A DNA stretch of 64,000 nt from an uncultured Blautia sp. (GTDB taxonomy: Bacteria; Bacillota; Clostridia; Lachnospirales; Lachnospiraceae). A program made the position numbers and the translations under genes. The stretch covers positions 31,704-95,703 of the forward strand of contig UQSX01000003.1 of NCBI GenBank assembly GCA_900543715.1. Direction: 5' to 3'. The notes under the pieces are model-generated. The model was not told the DNA's origin. It did no database searches and saw only the letters and a program-made list of their open reading frames with translations. How positions within the stretch are numbered: the stretch's first letter is position 1; the number at the start of each line of letters is the position of its first letter. Below, in pieces: positions 34,420 to 43,490 of this stretch.

Positions 34420-35961
34420 TTATGTAGGAGACTGACTTTCATCCATATCCAGAAGGCGGAGAGAGAGATTCAGATAGAATAATTCATCCGCATCCTCCAG
34501 ATCCGTTTCCAGGATACTGCGGATCCTTTCCATCCGATAAAGAAAGGTGCTTCGATGGATAAAAAGTGCTTTGGCGCTTTGAACCGTATTCAGGTTATGC
34601 TCCAGATAGGTTCGGAGAGTCTTTATATATTCCGTATTCTGCATCTTGTCAGAATGGGCAAGATCCAGGAGTTTTTCATAACAAAGCATATTTCCGGGAA
34701 GAATCCGGGTTGCCTGACGGAGAATGTATGGCACTGCTATTTGGTCAAAGTGATGGATCCACAACTGAGGATCCATTTCCCCTCCCAGGGTTAAAGCAGA
34801 ATAAGCCTGATGGTACTGGCGCCGAAGGTTCATATGACCAGTCACGGCCCGGCTGTAGCCTGCCTTCAGGATACTGTCGCGGATAAAAAGCACCAGCCCT
34901 TGAAATACATCTTCCGGCTCCGCATTTAAAAGCGTCAGATTAAAAAAACTGACCACATTATCCTTATAGATCACACTGCAGGATGCGAAAAATTTTGTTT
35001 CGATAAAGCTGCAGACAGTATCCGTATTCAAAGAGGCATGAGAAGCACCTGGAGTCTGTATTACAGAACAGAGATAACGGTGCTGAGAAAGCCAGCCTAC
35101 GCTGTTAAGAAGATGGCTGATATTCATATAATCTGCAGTACGGTCAGAAAGCACACTCTGAAAGATCGACTGAAGGGTGGTGCTTCTGGTGGAGGACTCG
35201 GAGTACATCCTGTGAAGGATGTATTCAGCATGCTGAGCCAGAACGGTGATCAGGTAATGGTCCGCATCCGTGATCACTTCTTGGTTTTCCAGCACTAAGA
35301 GCCTGTATTGAGACAGCCCGTTGAGAAAGAGATTCATATTCAGAGAACGGTGCCCGGTAATATAGGCCGGAAACAGTACAGGCAGCTTGCTGTTCGGATA
35401 AATCTGGCAGGCAGGATCCTGATTGAAGGCGTTCAGATAATCTATACGCACAGAAGTATCCTGGAAAAACAGTTCCATATCCGGCATTTTCTCAAGTCCG
35501 GACTGAGCCACCAGGGAATAATCACTGGCCAGGATGCACAGAGGATTTTTAAATACCGGCACAGATAAATGAAGAAGCTCATCCAGAGTACCATCCTGGT
35601 GACATACAGATATCAACTGCTGCTCCCAGCTCTCGTAATGGTCAAAAATTTCCTGAATCGCGTTAAATACATGAAGCACGGGAGTGTCACAGGACAGGAG
35701 GATACAGGAAAAACGGCCTTCCGGCAGAAATGAATCTTTATTTTTCTGGCATATAACGAGAACCACATCTTCCGGCATGGAATTGAATACAGATAAGTCC
35801 AGGATTTCTTCCGTGAGATAGATGTGATTACTCAGAAGCCCCCTGTCTGCCTCGTAAAAAAAGGGGCGGGCAAGGGGCTGGTTTTTGGACAAAAGGCGGT
35901 AATCCGCAATATGAAATTGTTCCTTCAGACTTTCATAGAGTAAAATAGATGTAAGCTGCAA
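34420..35961 (-). CDS. PucR/CdaR-type transcriptional regulator
   Basis: 513 residues. The C-terminal ~60 residues are the PucR helix-turn-helix: YLEHNLNTVQSAKALFIHRSTFLYRMERIRSIL in pieces, with the usual L-N-x-x-x-A-x-x-L-x-x-H-R-x-T pattern. The N-terminal ~280 residues look like a sensory domain of that family. It lies 18 bp after a corrinoid protein gene and upstream of the methyltransferase gene, so it is probably the substrate-responsive activator of this locus. No membrane segments. Confidence 0.85.
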   Translation of the reverse strand: MQLTSILLYESLKEQFHIADYRLLSKNQPLARPFFYEADRGLLSNHIYLTEEILDLSVFNSMPEDVVLVICQKNKDSFLPEGRFSCILLSCDTPVLHVFNAIQEIFDHYESWEQQLISVCHQDGTLDELLHLSVPVFKNPLCILASDYSLVAQSGLEKMPDMELFFQDTSVRIDYLNAFNQDPACQIYPNSKLPVLFPAYITGHRSLNMNLFLNGLSQYRLLVLENQEVITDADHYLITVLAQHAEYILHRMYSESSTRSTTLQSIFQSVLSDRTADYMNISHLLNSVGWLSQHRYLCSVIQTPGASHASLNTDTVCSFIETKFFASCSVIYKDNVVSFFNLTLLNAEPEDVFQGLVLFIRDSILKAGYSRAVTGHMNLRRQYHQAYSALTLGGEMDPQLWIHHFDQIAVPYILRQATRILPGNMLCYEKLLDLAHSDKMQNTEYIKTLRTYLEHNLNTVQSAKALFIHRSTFLYRMERIRSILETDLEDADELFYLNLSLRLLDMDESQSPT

Positions 35962-35979
35962 TGCTGATTCCTCCCTGAG

Positions 35980-36618
35980 TCAGACAAGAAAAGTTTTGGC
36001 TACTTCTGCGGCGTCTACGGCGTTTTCCGTGTAAGAATCAGCACCGATAGAGTCTGCAAATTCTTTGGTAACAGCGCCGCCGCCTACCATGATCTTCAGA
36101 CGGTGCTCTGTATCCGACTGACGCAGAGCCTTTACTACATGTTTCATGGCAGGACAGGCTGTGGTAAGAAGAGAGGAGAGGCATACGATGGAGACATCCG
36201 GATGATCTTTTACAGCTTTCAAAAACTGTTTTTCTGAGATATCCACGCCCAGATCGATCACTTTGAAGCCGGCGCTGCGGAACATGATGGCAACCAGATT
36301 TTTTCCTACATCGTGAAGATCGCCCTCCACAGTGCCAAGGATCACGGTTCCTACGTAGAGTCCCCGCTCTGTTTCCAGATACGGCGTGAGGAGATCCAGA
36401 CCTTTCCGCATGCATCGGGCACAGGAAAGGATCTTGGGGATATCTGCCTCGTCATTCTTATATTTTTCTCCCATCTGCCGCATGGCAGGCACCATGCTTT
36501 CTTCTACGATGCGCATAGCAGGCACATGCTTTTTTAAGGCCTGATCGATCAGCTGTTCGGTAATCTTGTAATGGCCCTGTTCCACCGAATCTTTAATGTT
36601 CTCCAGTATTGTTGTCAT
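35980..36618 (-). CDS. Corrinoid (cobalamin-binding) methyltransferase protein 1
   Basis: 212 residues. N-terminal four-helix cap (about 1-85), then a B12-binding Rossmann domain with the cobalt-ligand motif D100-x-H102-x-x-G105 (GDLHDVGKNLV) and the SLLTT and GGG base-binding loops. It carries the methyl group between MT-I and MT-II as methyl-cob(III)amide. Similar to the second corrinoid protein at 38929 but clearly diverged. Confidence 0.92.
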   Translation of the reverse strand: MTTILENIKDSVEQGHYKITEQLIDQALKKHVPAMRIVEESMVPAMRQMGEKYKNDEADIPKILSCARCMRKGLDLLTPYLETERGLYVGTVILGTVEGDLHDVGKNLVAIMFRSAGFKVIDLGVDISEKQFLKAVKDHPDVSIVCLSSLLTTACPAMKHVVKALRQSDTEHRLKIMVGGGAVTKEFADSIGADSYTENAVDAAEVAKTFLV

Positions 36619-36665
36619 TTTCCTCTCCTAGTAATTTTCAAGTACATTATCTTTTATTTTACTAT

Positions 36666-37205
36666 TTAATCGAGCAAAAAACAACTGGTATATGCAATTG
36701 TACAAGGGCCGTAATAATAGGGAAGGCCGTTATCCTGACATACCTGCGTTACCAGCATGCCGTAGGCTTCCATGGAGGCAAAGGTCTTATCCGGAAAACG
36801 GCAGGGAGCGTCAGGATATGTACAGGAGGAGCAGCGGGTACAGGCTCCGGAGCCTATGGGAAGCATCTGAGGATAGTGAGAGCGAAGCTTTTCCTCCAGT
36901 TCAAAAAAATGTTCCTTATGGGCCTTCTCTGTTTCTATCATACCCTCTCCATCCATATCATCTTCCAATTCACCTACAGTCTGTACCAGGATCCCACGGT
37001 GATAGCTGCGGACGCGGGCTTCACATTCTTCCAGGGTACCGCAGCCGGGAGGACAATGCCAGTTTTGACCATACATATGACAGGTGTTTGCGGCGCACAT
37101 CTGACGCACATCCGGCAATAACTTAATGGTGGAGCAGTCAAGAGGAGCTATATGGGTAAAGCCTGATTCCTCCCCCAGTTTTTTCAGTTCTTCCATATCT
37201 AACAT
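36666..37205 (-). CDS. DUF2284 metal-binding protein
   Basis: 179 residues, with cysteines in the DUF2284 arrangement: MCAANTCHMYGQNWHCPPGCG in pieces near 36-55, then CTRCSSCTYPDAPCRFPD (about 122-139). Eight or more cysteines suggest one or two Fe-S clusters. DUF2284 genes often sit with corrinoid methyltransferases and RACE activators. It lies between the RACE gene (35-bp gap) and corrinoid protein 1 (47 bp), so a redox role in cobalt activation is a reasonable guess, not shown. Confidence 0.85.
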   Translation of the reverse strand: MLDMEELKKLGEESGFTHIAPLDCSTIKLLPDVRQMCAANTCHMYGQNWHCPPGCGTLEECEARVRSYHRGILVQTVGELEDDMDGEGMIETEKAHKEHFFELEEKLRSHYPQMLPIGSGACTRCSSCTYPDAPCRFPDKTFASMEAYGMLVTQVCQDNGLPYYYGPCTIAYTSCFLLD

Positions 37206-37240
37206 AAAGGGTCACATCCTTTCGTTTCTTTTTACGGATC

Positions 37241-38821
37241 TTACTGGATCTCAGGAAATTCCAATTCATCTATAAAGCAGTCCTGAAATTCAGGAAGGGC
37301 TGCCAGTTCCAGGAAATCTACCTGATCCATCAGTTCTGCAGTCTTTTTCAGTTCTTCTGCGTTTTGCAGGGCAATCTTCGCCCCTTCACCTGCCGCATTT
37401 CCCACAGGGACTACCCGGTCTCTCAGGGCATAGGGAAGAAGCCCTATATCACAGGCACTTTCCGGATCCATGTAGTTGCCAAATGCTCCTGCGATATAAA
37501 CTTTTTGGATATCATTGTGGGAGATACCCAGATGCTTTTCCAGAAGCAGGATACCTGCGGCAATAGCTCCCTTGGCAAGCTGAACCTCCCGGACATCCTT
37601 CTGAGTCAGGAAAACCTCCGGATAGGCCGGATCATAGAGAAAGGCGGGCATATGATTCCACTCTGTCATGTGAGAGGAAAAAGCCGGATCCAGCTCCCCA
37701 GCTTCTTCCTTATTCAGAAGCCGTCCTGATTCATCGATCAGTCCGGCCCAGCGCAGGCAGGCAATGGTGTCAATGAGTCCGGAGCCGCAGATGCCTTTCG
37801 GTTCCTCCTGGCCGATCACTGTAAAATGGAAGCCGGAAGAATCAAAAGACATATGATCTATGGCCCCCTGGGCGCCTCTCATGCCGCAGTGGATCTTGGC
37901 ACCTTCAAAAGCGGGCCCGGCGGCAGTGGAACAGCATACCAGTTTATCTTTGTTTCCAAGGACCAGCTCGCCATTGGTCCCGATATCCAGCATAAGAGAA
38001 ATCTCTCCCTGAAGATCCGGCCGGAGGGAAAGGATACAGCCCATGGTATCCGCTCCGACAAAACCAGCGATCACAGGCAGGAAGATCAGCTCTCCCTCAG
38101 GATGGATATGAATATCATAATCAATGGCCTTTTTGCGGAGCAGTCCTTTTTGGGAGGGTTCATAGGGAGCTCTTACCAGAGATTCCATAGGATACTGGAA
38201 AAAAATATGGTGCATACAGGTATTGCCTACAAAGCAGAGAAGATAAATTTCCTCTCTGGTAATCTTGGCAGATTCCGTAAGACGGTCAATGAGTTTATCT
38301 GCCGCACTGTGTATACAGTCGGACAGCTCTTTATGACCATGCTCCAATACATAATTGGCTCTGGAAATTACATCGGCGCCGTAGGCGGCCTGAGGATTGA
38401 GACAGCTGGCGGTGGTAAGCTCTTTCCCTGTTTTTCCATCCAGAAGATAGGCCGCTATGGTGGTTGTGCCGATATCAAAGGCGGCCATATAATAATGTTC
38501 TCTGTCAGGAATCTCAGAGAAAGAAGGAGAAAAAGGAACCTGCCGGATACTGGAGGAAGTCAGTATCCGGTGATTTTTCTGGCTGTCCTGAGTGTCCACC
38601 AACAGGGGACCTGTCACTTTTGTCTGACAGGCCCTTACTTCTCTCCAGTCTGAGCCGTTCTCTGAAATTTTTACCAGACATTTTCCGCAGGTACCCCGGC
38701 CTCCGCAGGGAGCGTCCAGAAAGATTCCGCCCTCCTTCAGGGCCTCCATGAGAGTCATATTCTCCGATGCTTCTGTGAAAGCATTTTCTCGGAGAAAGGT
38801 AAGTTTATGTTTTTCCGGCAT
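37241..38821 (-). CDS. RACE-type corrinoid activator (2Fe-2S ferredoxin plus ASKHA domain)
   Basis: 526 residues. The N-terminal 2Fe-2S domain has C39, C45, C48 and C65 (APCGGRGTCGKC). The C-terminal part is the ASKHA ATPase fold seen in reductive activators of corrinoid enzymes: AAFDIGTTTIAAYLLD, GFVGADTMG, MLDIGTNGELVLG and VYIAGAFGNYMDP. RACE proteins reduce inactive Co(II) to Co(I) with ATP. First gene after the terminator at 38850, and upstream of DUF2284 and corrinoid protein 1. It serves both corrinoid proteins of the locus. Confidence 0.92.
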   Translation of the reverse strand: MPEKHKLTFLRENAFTEASENMTLMEALKEGGIFLDAPCGGRGTCGKCLVKISENGSDWREVRACQTKVTGPLLVDTQDSQKNHRILTSSSIRQVPFSPSFSEIPDREHYYMAAFDIGTTTIAAYLLDGKTGKELTTASCLNPQAAYGADVISRANYVLEHGHKELSDCIHSAADKLIDRLTESAKITREEIYLLCFVGNTCMHHIFFQYPMESLVRAPYEPSQKGLLRKKAIDYDIHIHPEGELIFLPVIAGFVGADTMGCILSLRPDLQGEISLMLDIGTNGELVLGNKDKLVCCSTAAGPAFEGAKIHCGMRGAQGAIDHMSFDSSGFHFTVIGQEEPKGICGSGLIDTIACLRWAGLIDESGRLLNKEEAGELDPAFSSHMTEWNHMPAFLYDPAYPEVFLTQKDVREVQLAKGAIAAGILLLEKHLGISHNDIQKVYIAGAFGNYMDPESACDIGLLPYALRDRVVPVGNAAGEGAKIALQNAEELKKTAELMDQVDFLELAALPEFQDCFIDELEFPEIQ

Positions 38822-38849
38822 AGGAATCCTCCTTTTTCACATATTATAC

Positions 38850-38903
38850 TAAAAAGGACCGCCGCATGAAACCGTACAGACAGTTCATACAGCAGTCCTT
38901 TAC
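38850..38903 (-). terminator. Terminator after corrinoid protein 2
   Basis: Minus strand AAAGGACTGCTGTATGAA / TTTCATGCGGCGGTCCTTT with a U5 tract; separates the two transcription units, with possible read-through. Confidence 0.8.
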
Positions 38904-38928
38904 AAGTGCTTCTTTACAAATTCAATGC

Positions 38929-39561
38929 TTATGATGCAAGCTCTTTAGCTTTCTGTGCAGCAGATGCAGCGTCTGGAGTATAAGCGTCTGCGCCGATCTC
39001 ATCAGCAAATTCCTGAGTAATAGGAGCACCGCCTACCATAACTTTGATATTGCTGCGGAAGTCTGCTTCGTTTAATGCTGCAACAGTGTCTTTCAGTGCA
39101 GGCATTGTAGTTGTAAGAAGAGCAGAACATCCAACGATCTTAACATCTGGATTTGCTTTAACAGCATCGATAAATTTAGCGATGGAAACATCAACGCCTA
39201 AGTCGATTACTTCAAATCCGGCGCTTTCGATCATCATAGCAACCAGGTTCTTTCCGATATCATGAAGGTCACCGGCAACTGTTCCGATGATCATTTTGCC
39301 GTACTTGTTTGCACTGTCACCAGCTAAGTGTGGCTTCAGAACTTCAACACCTTTTTTCATTGCTTTTGCAGCGATCAGCATTTCAGGAACGAAAATCTCG
39401 TTCTTTTTGAAACGTTCACCTACAACGCCCATAGCGTCGATCATAGCATTTAACAGTTCAGTAGCATCACATCCCGCATCTAATGCTTCCTGAACAAGAC
39501 CGCCAACAACCTTTGCTTTTCCAGCAGCAACAGCATCCGCAACATTCTGAATCTGACTCAT
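38929..39561 (-). CDS. Corrinoid (cobalamin-binding) methyltransferase protein 2
   Basis: 210 residues, same fold as corrinoid protein 1: helical cap then B12 domain with D98-x-H100-x-x-G103 (GDLHDIGKNLV). Codon choice differs from its neighbours (many GCA/GTT-type codons), as in strongly expressed genes. It follows the MT-II gene by 74 bp and ends in a strong terminator, so MT-II and this carrier form one unit. Confidence 0.92.
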   Translation of the reverse strand: MSQIQNVADAVAAGKAKVVGGLVQEALDAGCDATELLNAMIDAMGVVGERFKKNEIFVPEMLIAAKAMKKGVEVLKPHLAGDSANKYGKMIIGTVAGDLHDIGKNLVAMMIESAGFEVIDLGVDVSIAKFIDAVKANPDVKIVGCSALLTTTMPALKDTVAALNEADFRSNIKVMVGGAPITQEFADEIGADAYTPDAASAAQKAKELAS

Positions 39562-39635
39562 AGTAAATTCCTCCTTAATTTAAATAAATGATTTTAATGG
39601 TTTCTTCATATTAATAATAGTATCAAAGATGTTTC

Positions 39636-40451
39636 CTATTTCTTTTCTGGTCCGATGAGACCTTCTCTGTAAGCTCCGATGTATTCCATGCAGTAGTCAT
39701 CCAGTCCGAGAAGAGCTTCTGTGGCGTAGATATGTCCCAGCATGTCACGGTTTACAGGATCCAGGATGGCACTGTCCAGACCCGCATTCATGGCCAGTGT
39801 CAGGAAACAGCAGTTGATCAGCTTTCGTACCGGAAGGTTAAAGGAAATATTGCTGATAGCAGCAGTAATATGTATATCCGGGTACTGTTTTCTGATGGTG
39901 GAGATAACTTCCACATTCATTGCGATTCCGTCCTCTGAGGTGCAGAGCATCTCAACAAGGGGATCGATATGGATACGGGAAGGAGCGATGTTATACTCTT
40001 TCGCTTTTTCCATAATAAATTTAAAAACTTTCAGACGGTCGTCTGCAGTTTTGGGAATACCGGTGTTGTCGCTGAGCAGTGCGATAACTTCCCAGTCTTT
40101 GTTCTCTTCCTTCGCCATAATAGGGAAGATCGTATCGATCTTATCTCCCTCTCCGGAAACAGAATTGAAAAGTCCCGGTCTCTTGCAGTAGCTGTAAACC
40201 TCTGCAAGTACATGAGCGCTGGGGCTGTCAATAGAGATGGGAAGATCTGTAACCTCCTGGATACAGTCGATCATCCATTTCAGAGTCTCCACTTCCACAT
40301 CCTCTGGAACAGAAGCGCAGCAGTCGATGAAACTGGCATTTGCTTCAGCCTGCATGCGGGCCCGGTTTTTTATAAATTCAGCGTCCCGTTCTGCGATGGC
40401 TTTTGCCACGGAAGGAATAGAACCATTGATTTTTTCACCAATAATTATCAT
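39636..40451 (-). CDS. Methyl-tetrahydrofolate:corrinoid methyltransferase (MT-II)
   Basis: 271 residues, pterin-binding TIM barrel of the AcsE/MtvA group: IIGEKINGSIPSVAKAI at the start, DCCASVPEDVEVETLKW in the pterin site, SIDSPSAHVL, IDPLVEML, ISNISFNLPVRKLIN. It moves the methyl group from the corrinoid protein to H4folate, which feeds the Wood-Ljungdahl methyl branch. AGGAGG precedes the ATG. No clear promoter could be chosen in 40452-40597. Confidence 0.9.
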   Translation of the reverse strand: MIIIGEKINGSIPSVAKAIAERDAEFIKNRARMQAEANASFIDCCASVPEDVEVETLKWMIDCIQEVTDLPISIDSPSAHVLAEVYSYCKRPGLFNSVSGEGDKIDTIFPIMAKEENKDWEVIALLSDNTGIPKTADDRLKVFKFIMEKAKEYNIAPSRIHIDPLVEMLCTSEDGIAMNVEVISTIRKQYPDIHITAAISNISFNLPVRKLINCCFLTLAMNAGLDSAILDPVNRDMLGHIYATEALLGLDDYCMEYIGAYREGLIGPEKK

Positions 40452-40597
40452 TTCGATTACAGCCTCCTTCTAAAATTCTATATCTATTTTAACAGAAAAA
40501 ACTTTTGAGAAACATTCTATAAACTGTTTGTTTTTACAAAAATAATTCGTACAGATTGTAGTATAGACATAAAATGCACAAAGGTACAGGGCCTGGA

Positions 40598-40626
40598 TTG
40601 ACTTACATATTATATTTTGCTAGAAT
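40598..40626 (+). promoter_or_regulatory. Promoter of the exonuclease gene
   Basis: TTGACT (40598-40603), 17 bp, TAGAAT (40621-40626), with the ribosome site ACGGAGG soon after, giving a very short leader. Confidence 0.75.
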
Positions 40627-40644
40627 GTCTACGGAGGTTTTGCA

Positions 40645-41598
40645 ATGAATTACATTGTGTTTGACTTAGAGTGGAATCAATGCCCCTATGGAAAAGAGAG
40701 AGAGAATAAAAAGCTCCCTTTTGAGATTATAGAAATAGGAGCTTTAAAATTAGATGAGAACCGAAATTATACAGATTCTTTTCATCAGCTGATAAAACCT
40801 GCTGTTTATAAAAAACTGCATTATCGGACAAAGGAGATCCTGGATATCAAAGGCTCAGACCTGGAACAGGGGATTCCCTTTCCGGAGGCAGCAAAAAGAT
40901 TTATGAAATGGTGCGGTCCCGAAGCAAAGTTCTGCACATGGGGTTCCACAGATCTGGTGGAGCTTCAGAGAAACATGAAGTACTATCATATGCTGAACTT
41001 GCTTAAGGGGCCTGTTTTTTATTATGATATACAGAAACTTTTCGGTCTGGTATATGAGGGGCAGCGTACAGCCAGATCGCTGGAAAGTGCTATCGATTAC
41101 CTGGATATGAAAAAAGGCGGGCAGTTTCACAGGGCTCTGAACGATGCATATTATACCGCAGAGATTTTTAGGGGTATACCTGAGGGAGAAGCCCAGAAGT
41201 ACTATTCTATCGACTGCTATCAGAATCCCAAAGGAAGACGAGACCAGATTTATACAGTATTCCCGGAATATTCCAAATTTATATCCAGAGAATTTCCTTC
41301 CAAGGAAGAGGCTATGAAAGACCGGGATGTTACCAGGACCAGATGTTTTATCTGCGGCAAGACGGCAAAGAAGAAGATACGCTGGTTTTCCGTGAATACA
41401 AAGGCTCATATGTGCCTGGCTTTCTGCCCGGAACACGGCTATTTCAAGGGGAAAGCAAGACTGAAGAAGACGGATGAAGGAAAGTATTATGTGGTAAAAA
41501 CACTGAAGAAAATTGAACAGGAGGAGGCTGAGCATATCAGAGAGAAGAGAGATACGCTCAGAAAAAAACGCCGTCAGCGAAGACATCAGGAAAAATAA
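40645..41598 (+). CDS. DEDDh 3'-5' exonuclease (DnaQ/KapD-like)
   Basis: 317 residues. Exonuclease fold with D7 and E9 in YIVFDLEWNQ, then a late His-x4-Asp in FHRALNDAYYTAEIF. The C-terminal third adds a CFICGK..CLAFCPEHG zinc-finger-like set and a strongly basic, coiled-coil tail (KRDTLRKKRRQRRHQ), which would hold a nucleic acid. KapD/ERI-like exonucleases act on RNA ends; whether the target is RNA or DNA is open. Confidence 0.85.
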   Translation: MNYIVFDLEWNQCPYGKERENKKLPFEIIEIGALKLDENRNYTDSFHQLIKPAVYKKLHYRTKEILDIKGSDLEQGIPFPEAAKRFMKWCGPEAKFCTWGSTDLVELQRNMKYYHMLNLLKGPVFYYDIQKLFGLVYEGQRTARSLESAIDYLDMKKGGQFHRALNDAYYTAEIFRGIPEGEAQKYYSIDCYQNPKGRRDQIYTVFPEYSKFISREFPSKEEAMKDRDVTRTRCFICGKTAKKKIRWFSVNTKAHMCLAFCPEHGYFKGKARLKKTDEGKYYVVKTLKKIEQEEAEHIREKRDTLRKKRRQRRHQEK

Positions 41599-41630
41599 TA
41601 AAATTTACGAAGGAGGATTATCAGGCTTTT

Positions 41631-42998
41631 ATGGAAGCGCAGGAAAAACAAGAAGAAAATAAGATGGGGGTCATGCCGGTAAACCGGCTTCTGATTACAA
41701 TGTCTGTACCGATGATGATATCTATGCTGGTACAGGCCCTATATAATATCGTAGATAGTATGTTTGTTGCTCAATTAAATGAAAATGCTCTGACAGCAGT
41801 TTCCCTGGCTTTTCCTATCCAGAATCTTATGATTTCTGTGGGAGTGGGAACTGGTGTAGGTATTAACGCCCTTTTGTCCAGGAGTCTGGGAGAAAAGGAG
41901 TATGACCGGGCCAATAAAACTGCCAATCATGGACTATTGCTGGCCCTTTTAAGTTATGTGGTTTTCGCTGTGGCAGGGCTTCTGGGCAGCGGATTTTTTA
42001 TGAAAGTTCAGACTGCAGATCCACAGATCATAGCTTATGGTACGGATTATCTCCGCATTTGTACGATCATGTCTTTCGGAATGTTCTTTCAGATTACTTT
42101 AGAAAGGCTGCTGCAGTCTACAGGAAAAACAATCTACACTATGTGGACCCAGATGCTGGGAGCGATCATTAATATTATTCTGGACCCTATTATGATCTTT
42201 GGCCTGTTTGGATTTCCCAGAATGGAGGTGGCAGGAGCCGCCCTGGCTACAGTTATGGGGCAGATCATCGCAGGCATTGTGGCTTTTGTGGTAAACAGAA
42301 AGAAAAACCGGGAGCTTCATCTTACCTTCCGGGGATTCCGCATTTCCAGACAAATCATCCGAAGTATCTATGCAGTGGGGGTGCCGTCGATAGTTATGTC
42401 TTCCATCAGTTCGGTGATGACCTTTGGTATGAATAAGATTCTGATTGCCTTTTCTTCTACGGCTACGGCTGTATTCGGCGTTTACTTTAAGCTCCAGAGC
42501 TTTGTATTTATGCCGGTTTTTGGCCTGAATAACGGTATGGTGCCGATCGTAGCCTTTAATTACGGAGCAAGAAAAAAAGAAAGGATCAAGAGGACGGTAT
42601 TCCTGGCTTCTTGTTATGCTACCGGGATCATGTTTCTGGGATTAGCTGTATTCCAGCTGTTTCCGGCCCAGCTTCTGGCCATCTTTAATGCTTCGGAAAA
42701 TATGACCCAGATAGGGACCGTTGCTCTGCGGATGATCAGTCTGAGCTTTGTTTTTGCAGGATTTAATATTGTATCTTCTTCCCTGTTCCAGGCATTGGCT
42801 CATGGAATGCTCAGCCTGTGGATGTCGCTGGTAAGACAGCTCTGTGTATTGCTGCCGGCAGGCTATATCCTGTCAAAAATCGGAGGGCTGGATGCCGTGT
42901 GGTGGGCTTTCCCATTTGCGGAGATTTTTTCTCTGATCCTCAGTCTGGCGTTCAGACGGTATACTTACAGGAAGGAAATTGAGCCGTTAGGGGAATAG
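41631..42998 (+). CDS. MATE-family multidrug exporter
   Basis: 455 residues with about 12 transmembrane segments in two related halves: PVNRLLITMSVPMMISMLVQALYNIVDSMFVA in pieces, and IRSIYAVGVPSIVMSS in the second half, with QALAHGM near the end. MATE proteins exchange cationic compounds for Na+ or H+. AGGAGG is 14 nt from the ATG, unusually far. It follows the exonuclease after 32 bp and ends at a shared terminator. Confidence 0.92.
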   Translation: MEAQEKQEENKMGVMPVNRLLITMSVPMMISMLVQALYNIVDSMFVAQLNENALTAVSLAFPIQNLMISVGVGTGVGINALLSRSLGEKEYDRANKTANHGLLLALLSYVVFAVAGLLGSGFFMKVQTADPQIIAYGTDYLRICTIMSFGMFFQITLERLLQSTGKTIYTMWTQMLGAIINIILDPIMIFGLFGFPRMEVAGAALATVMGQIIAGIVAFVVNRKKNRELHLTFRGFRISRQIIRSIYAVGVPSIVMSSISSVMTFGMNKILIAFSSTATAVFGVYFKLQSFVFMPVFGLNNGMVPIVAFNYGARKKERIKRTVFLASCYATGIMFLGLAVFQLFPAQLLAIFNASENMTQIGTVALRMISLSFVFAGFNIVSSSLFQALAHGMLSLWMSLVRQLCVLLPAGYILSKIGGLDAVWWAFPFAEIFSLILSLAFRRYTYRKEIEPLGE

Positions 42999-43035
42999 TC
43001 AGTTTCATGTGAATATATTTGATATGTTAAGAGAG

Positions 43036-43093
43036 GGCGGATTTTCCTGCTTAAAAGCCTGATTCGGGCTGGAGGACAGGAAGATCCGCCTTT
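43036..43093. terminator. Bidirectional terminator between MATE and glyoxalase genes
   Basis: GGCGGATTTTCCTG / CAGGAAGATCCGCC with T/A tracts outside. Confidence 0.8.
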
Positions 43094-43121
43094 AGATAAT
43101 AAAAGAGGTGATTAAAGTTTC

Positions 43122-43490
43122 TTATCTTTCCGGAACGATTTCCAGCCAGTATCCGTCTGGATCTTTGATAAAATAGATTCCCATATCAGGATTCTCAAAA
43201 CAGATACACCCCATCTCTTCATGAAGCTTGTGCGCTGCTTCAAAGTCTGCAGTGCGGAAGGCCAGGTGGAACTCGCAGTCACCCAGATTGTAGTCCCGGT
43301 CGAAATCCCGCAGCCAGGTAAGCTCCAGTTCAAAATCCGTGGTGTCATTTCCTACATACACAATGATAAAGGAACCGTCCTTTGCTACTGTGCGGCGTTT
43401 TTCTTTCAGACCCAGAGCCTTCTCGTAGAATGCCAGAGAGCGGTCTAAATCTCTTACATTATAGTTTTCGTGGATCATCTGAAACTTCAT
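43122..43490 (-). CDS. Glyoxalase I / VOC-family protein
   Basis: 122 residues, paired beta-alpha-beta-beta-beta units: MIHENYNVRDLDRSLAFYEKALGL in pieces and IYFIKDPDGYWLEIVPE. Metal ligands His (MIHEN), Glu (FELELTW), His (CEFHLAF) and Glu (WLEIV) are all in place, so a lactoylglutathione-lyase-type role in methylglyoxal detoxification is likely. It starts right after the MBL stop and is co-transcribed with it. Confidence 0.9.
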   Translation of the reverse strand: MKFQMIHENYNVRDLDRSLAFYEKALGLKEKRRTVAKDGSFIIVYVGNDTTDFELELTWLRDFDRDYNLGDCEFHLAFRTADFEAAHKLHEEMGCICFENPDMGIYFIKDPDGYWLEIVPER

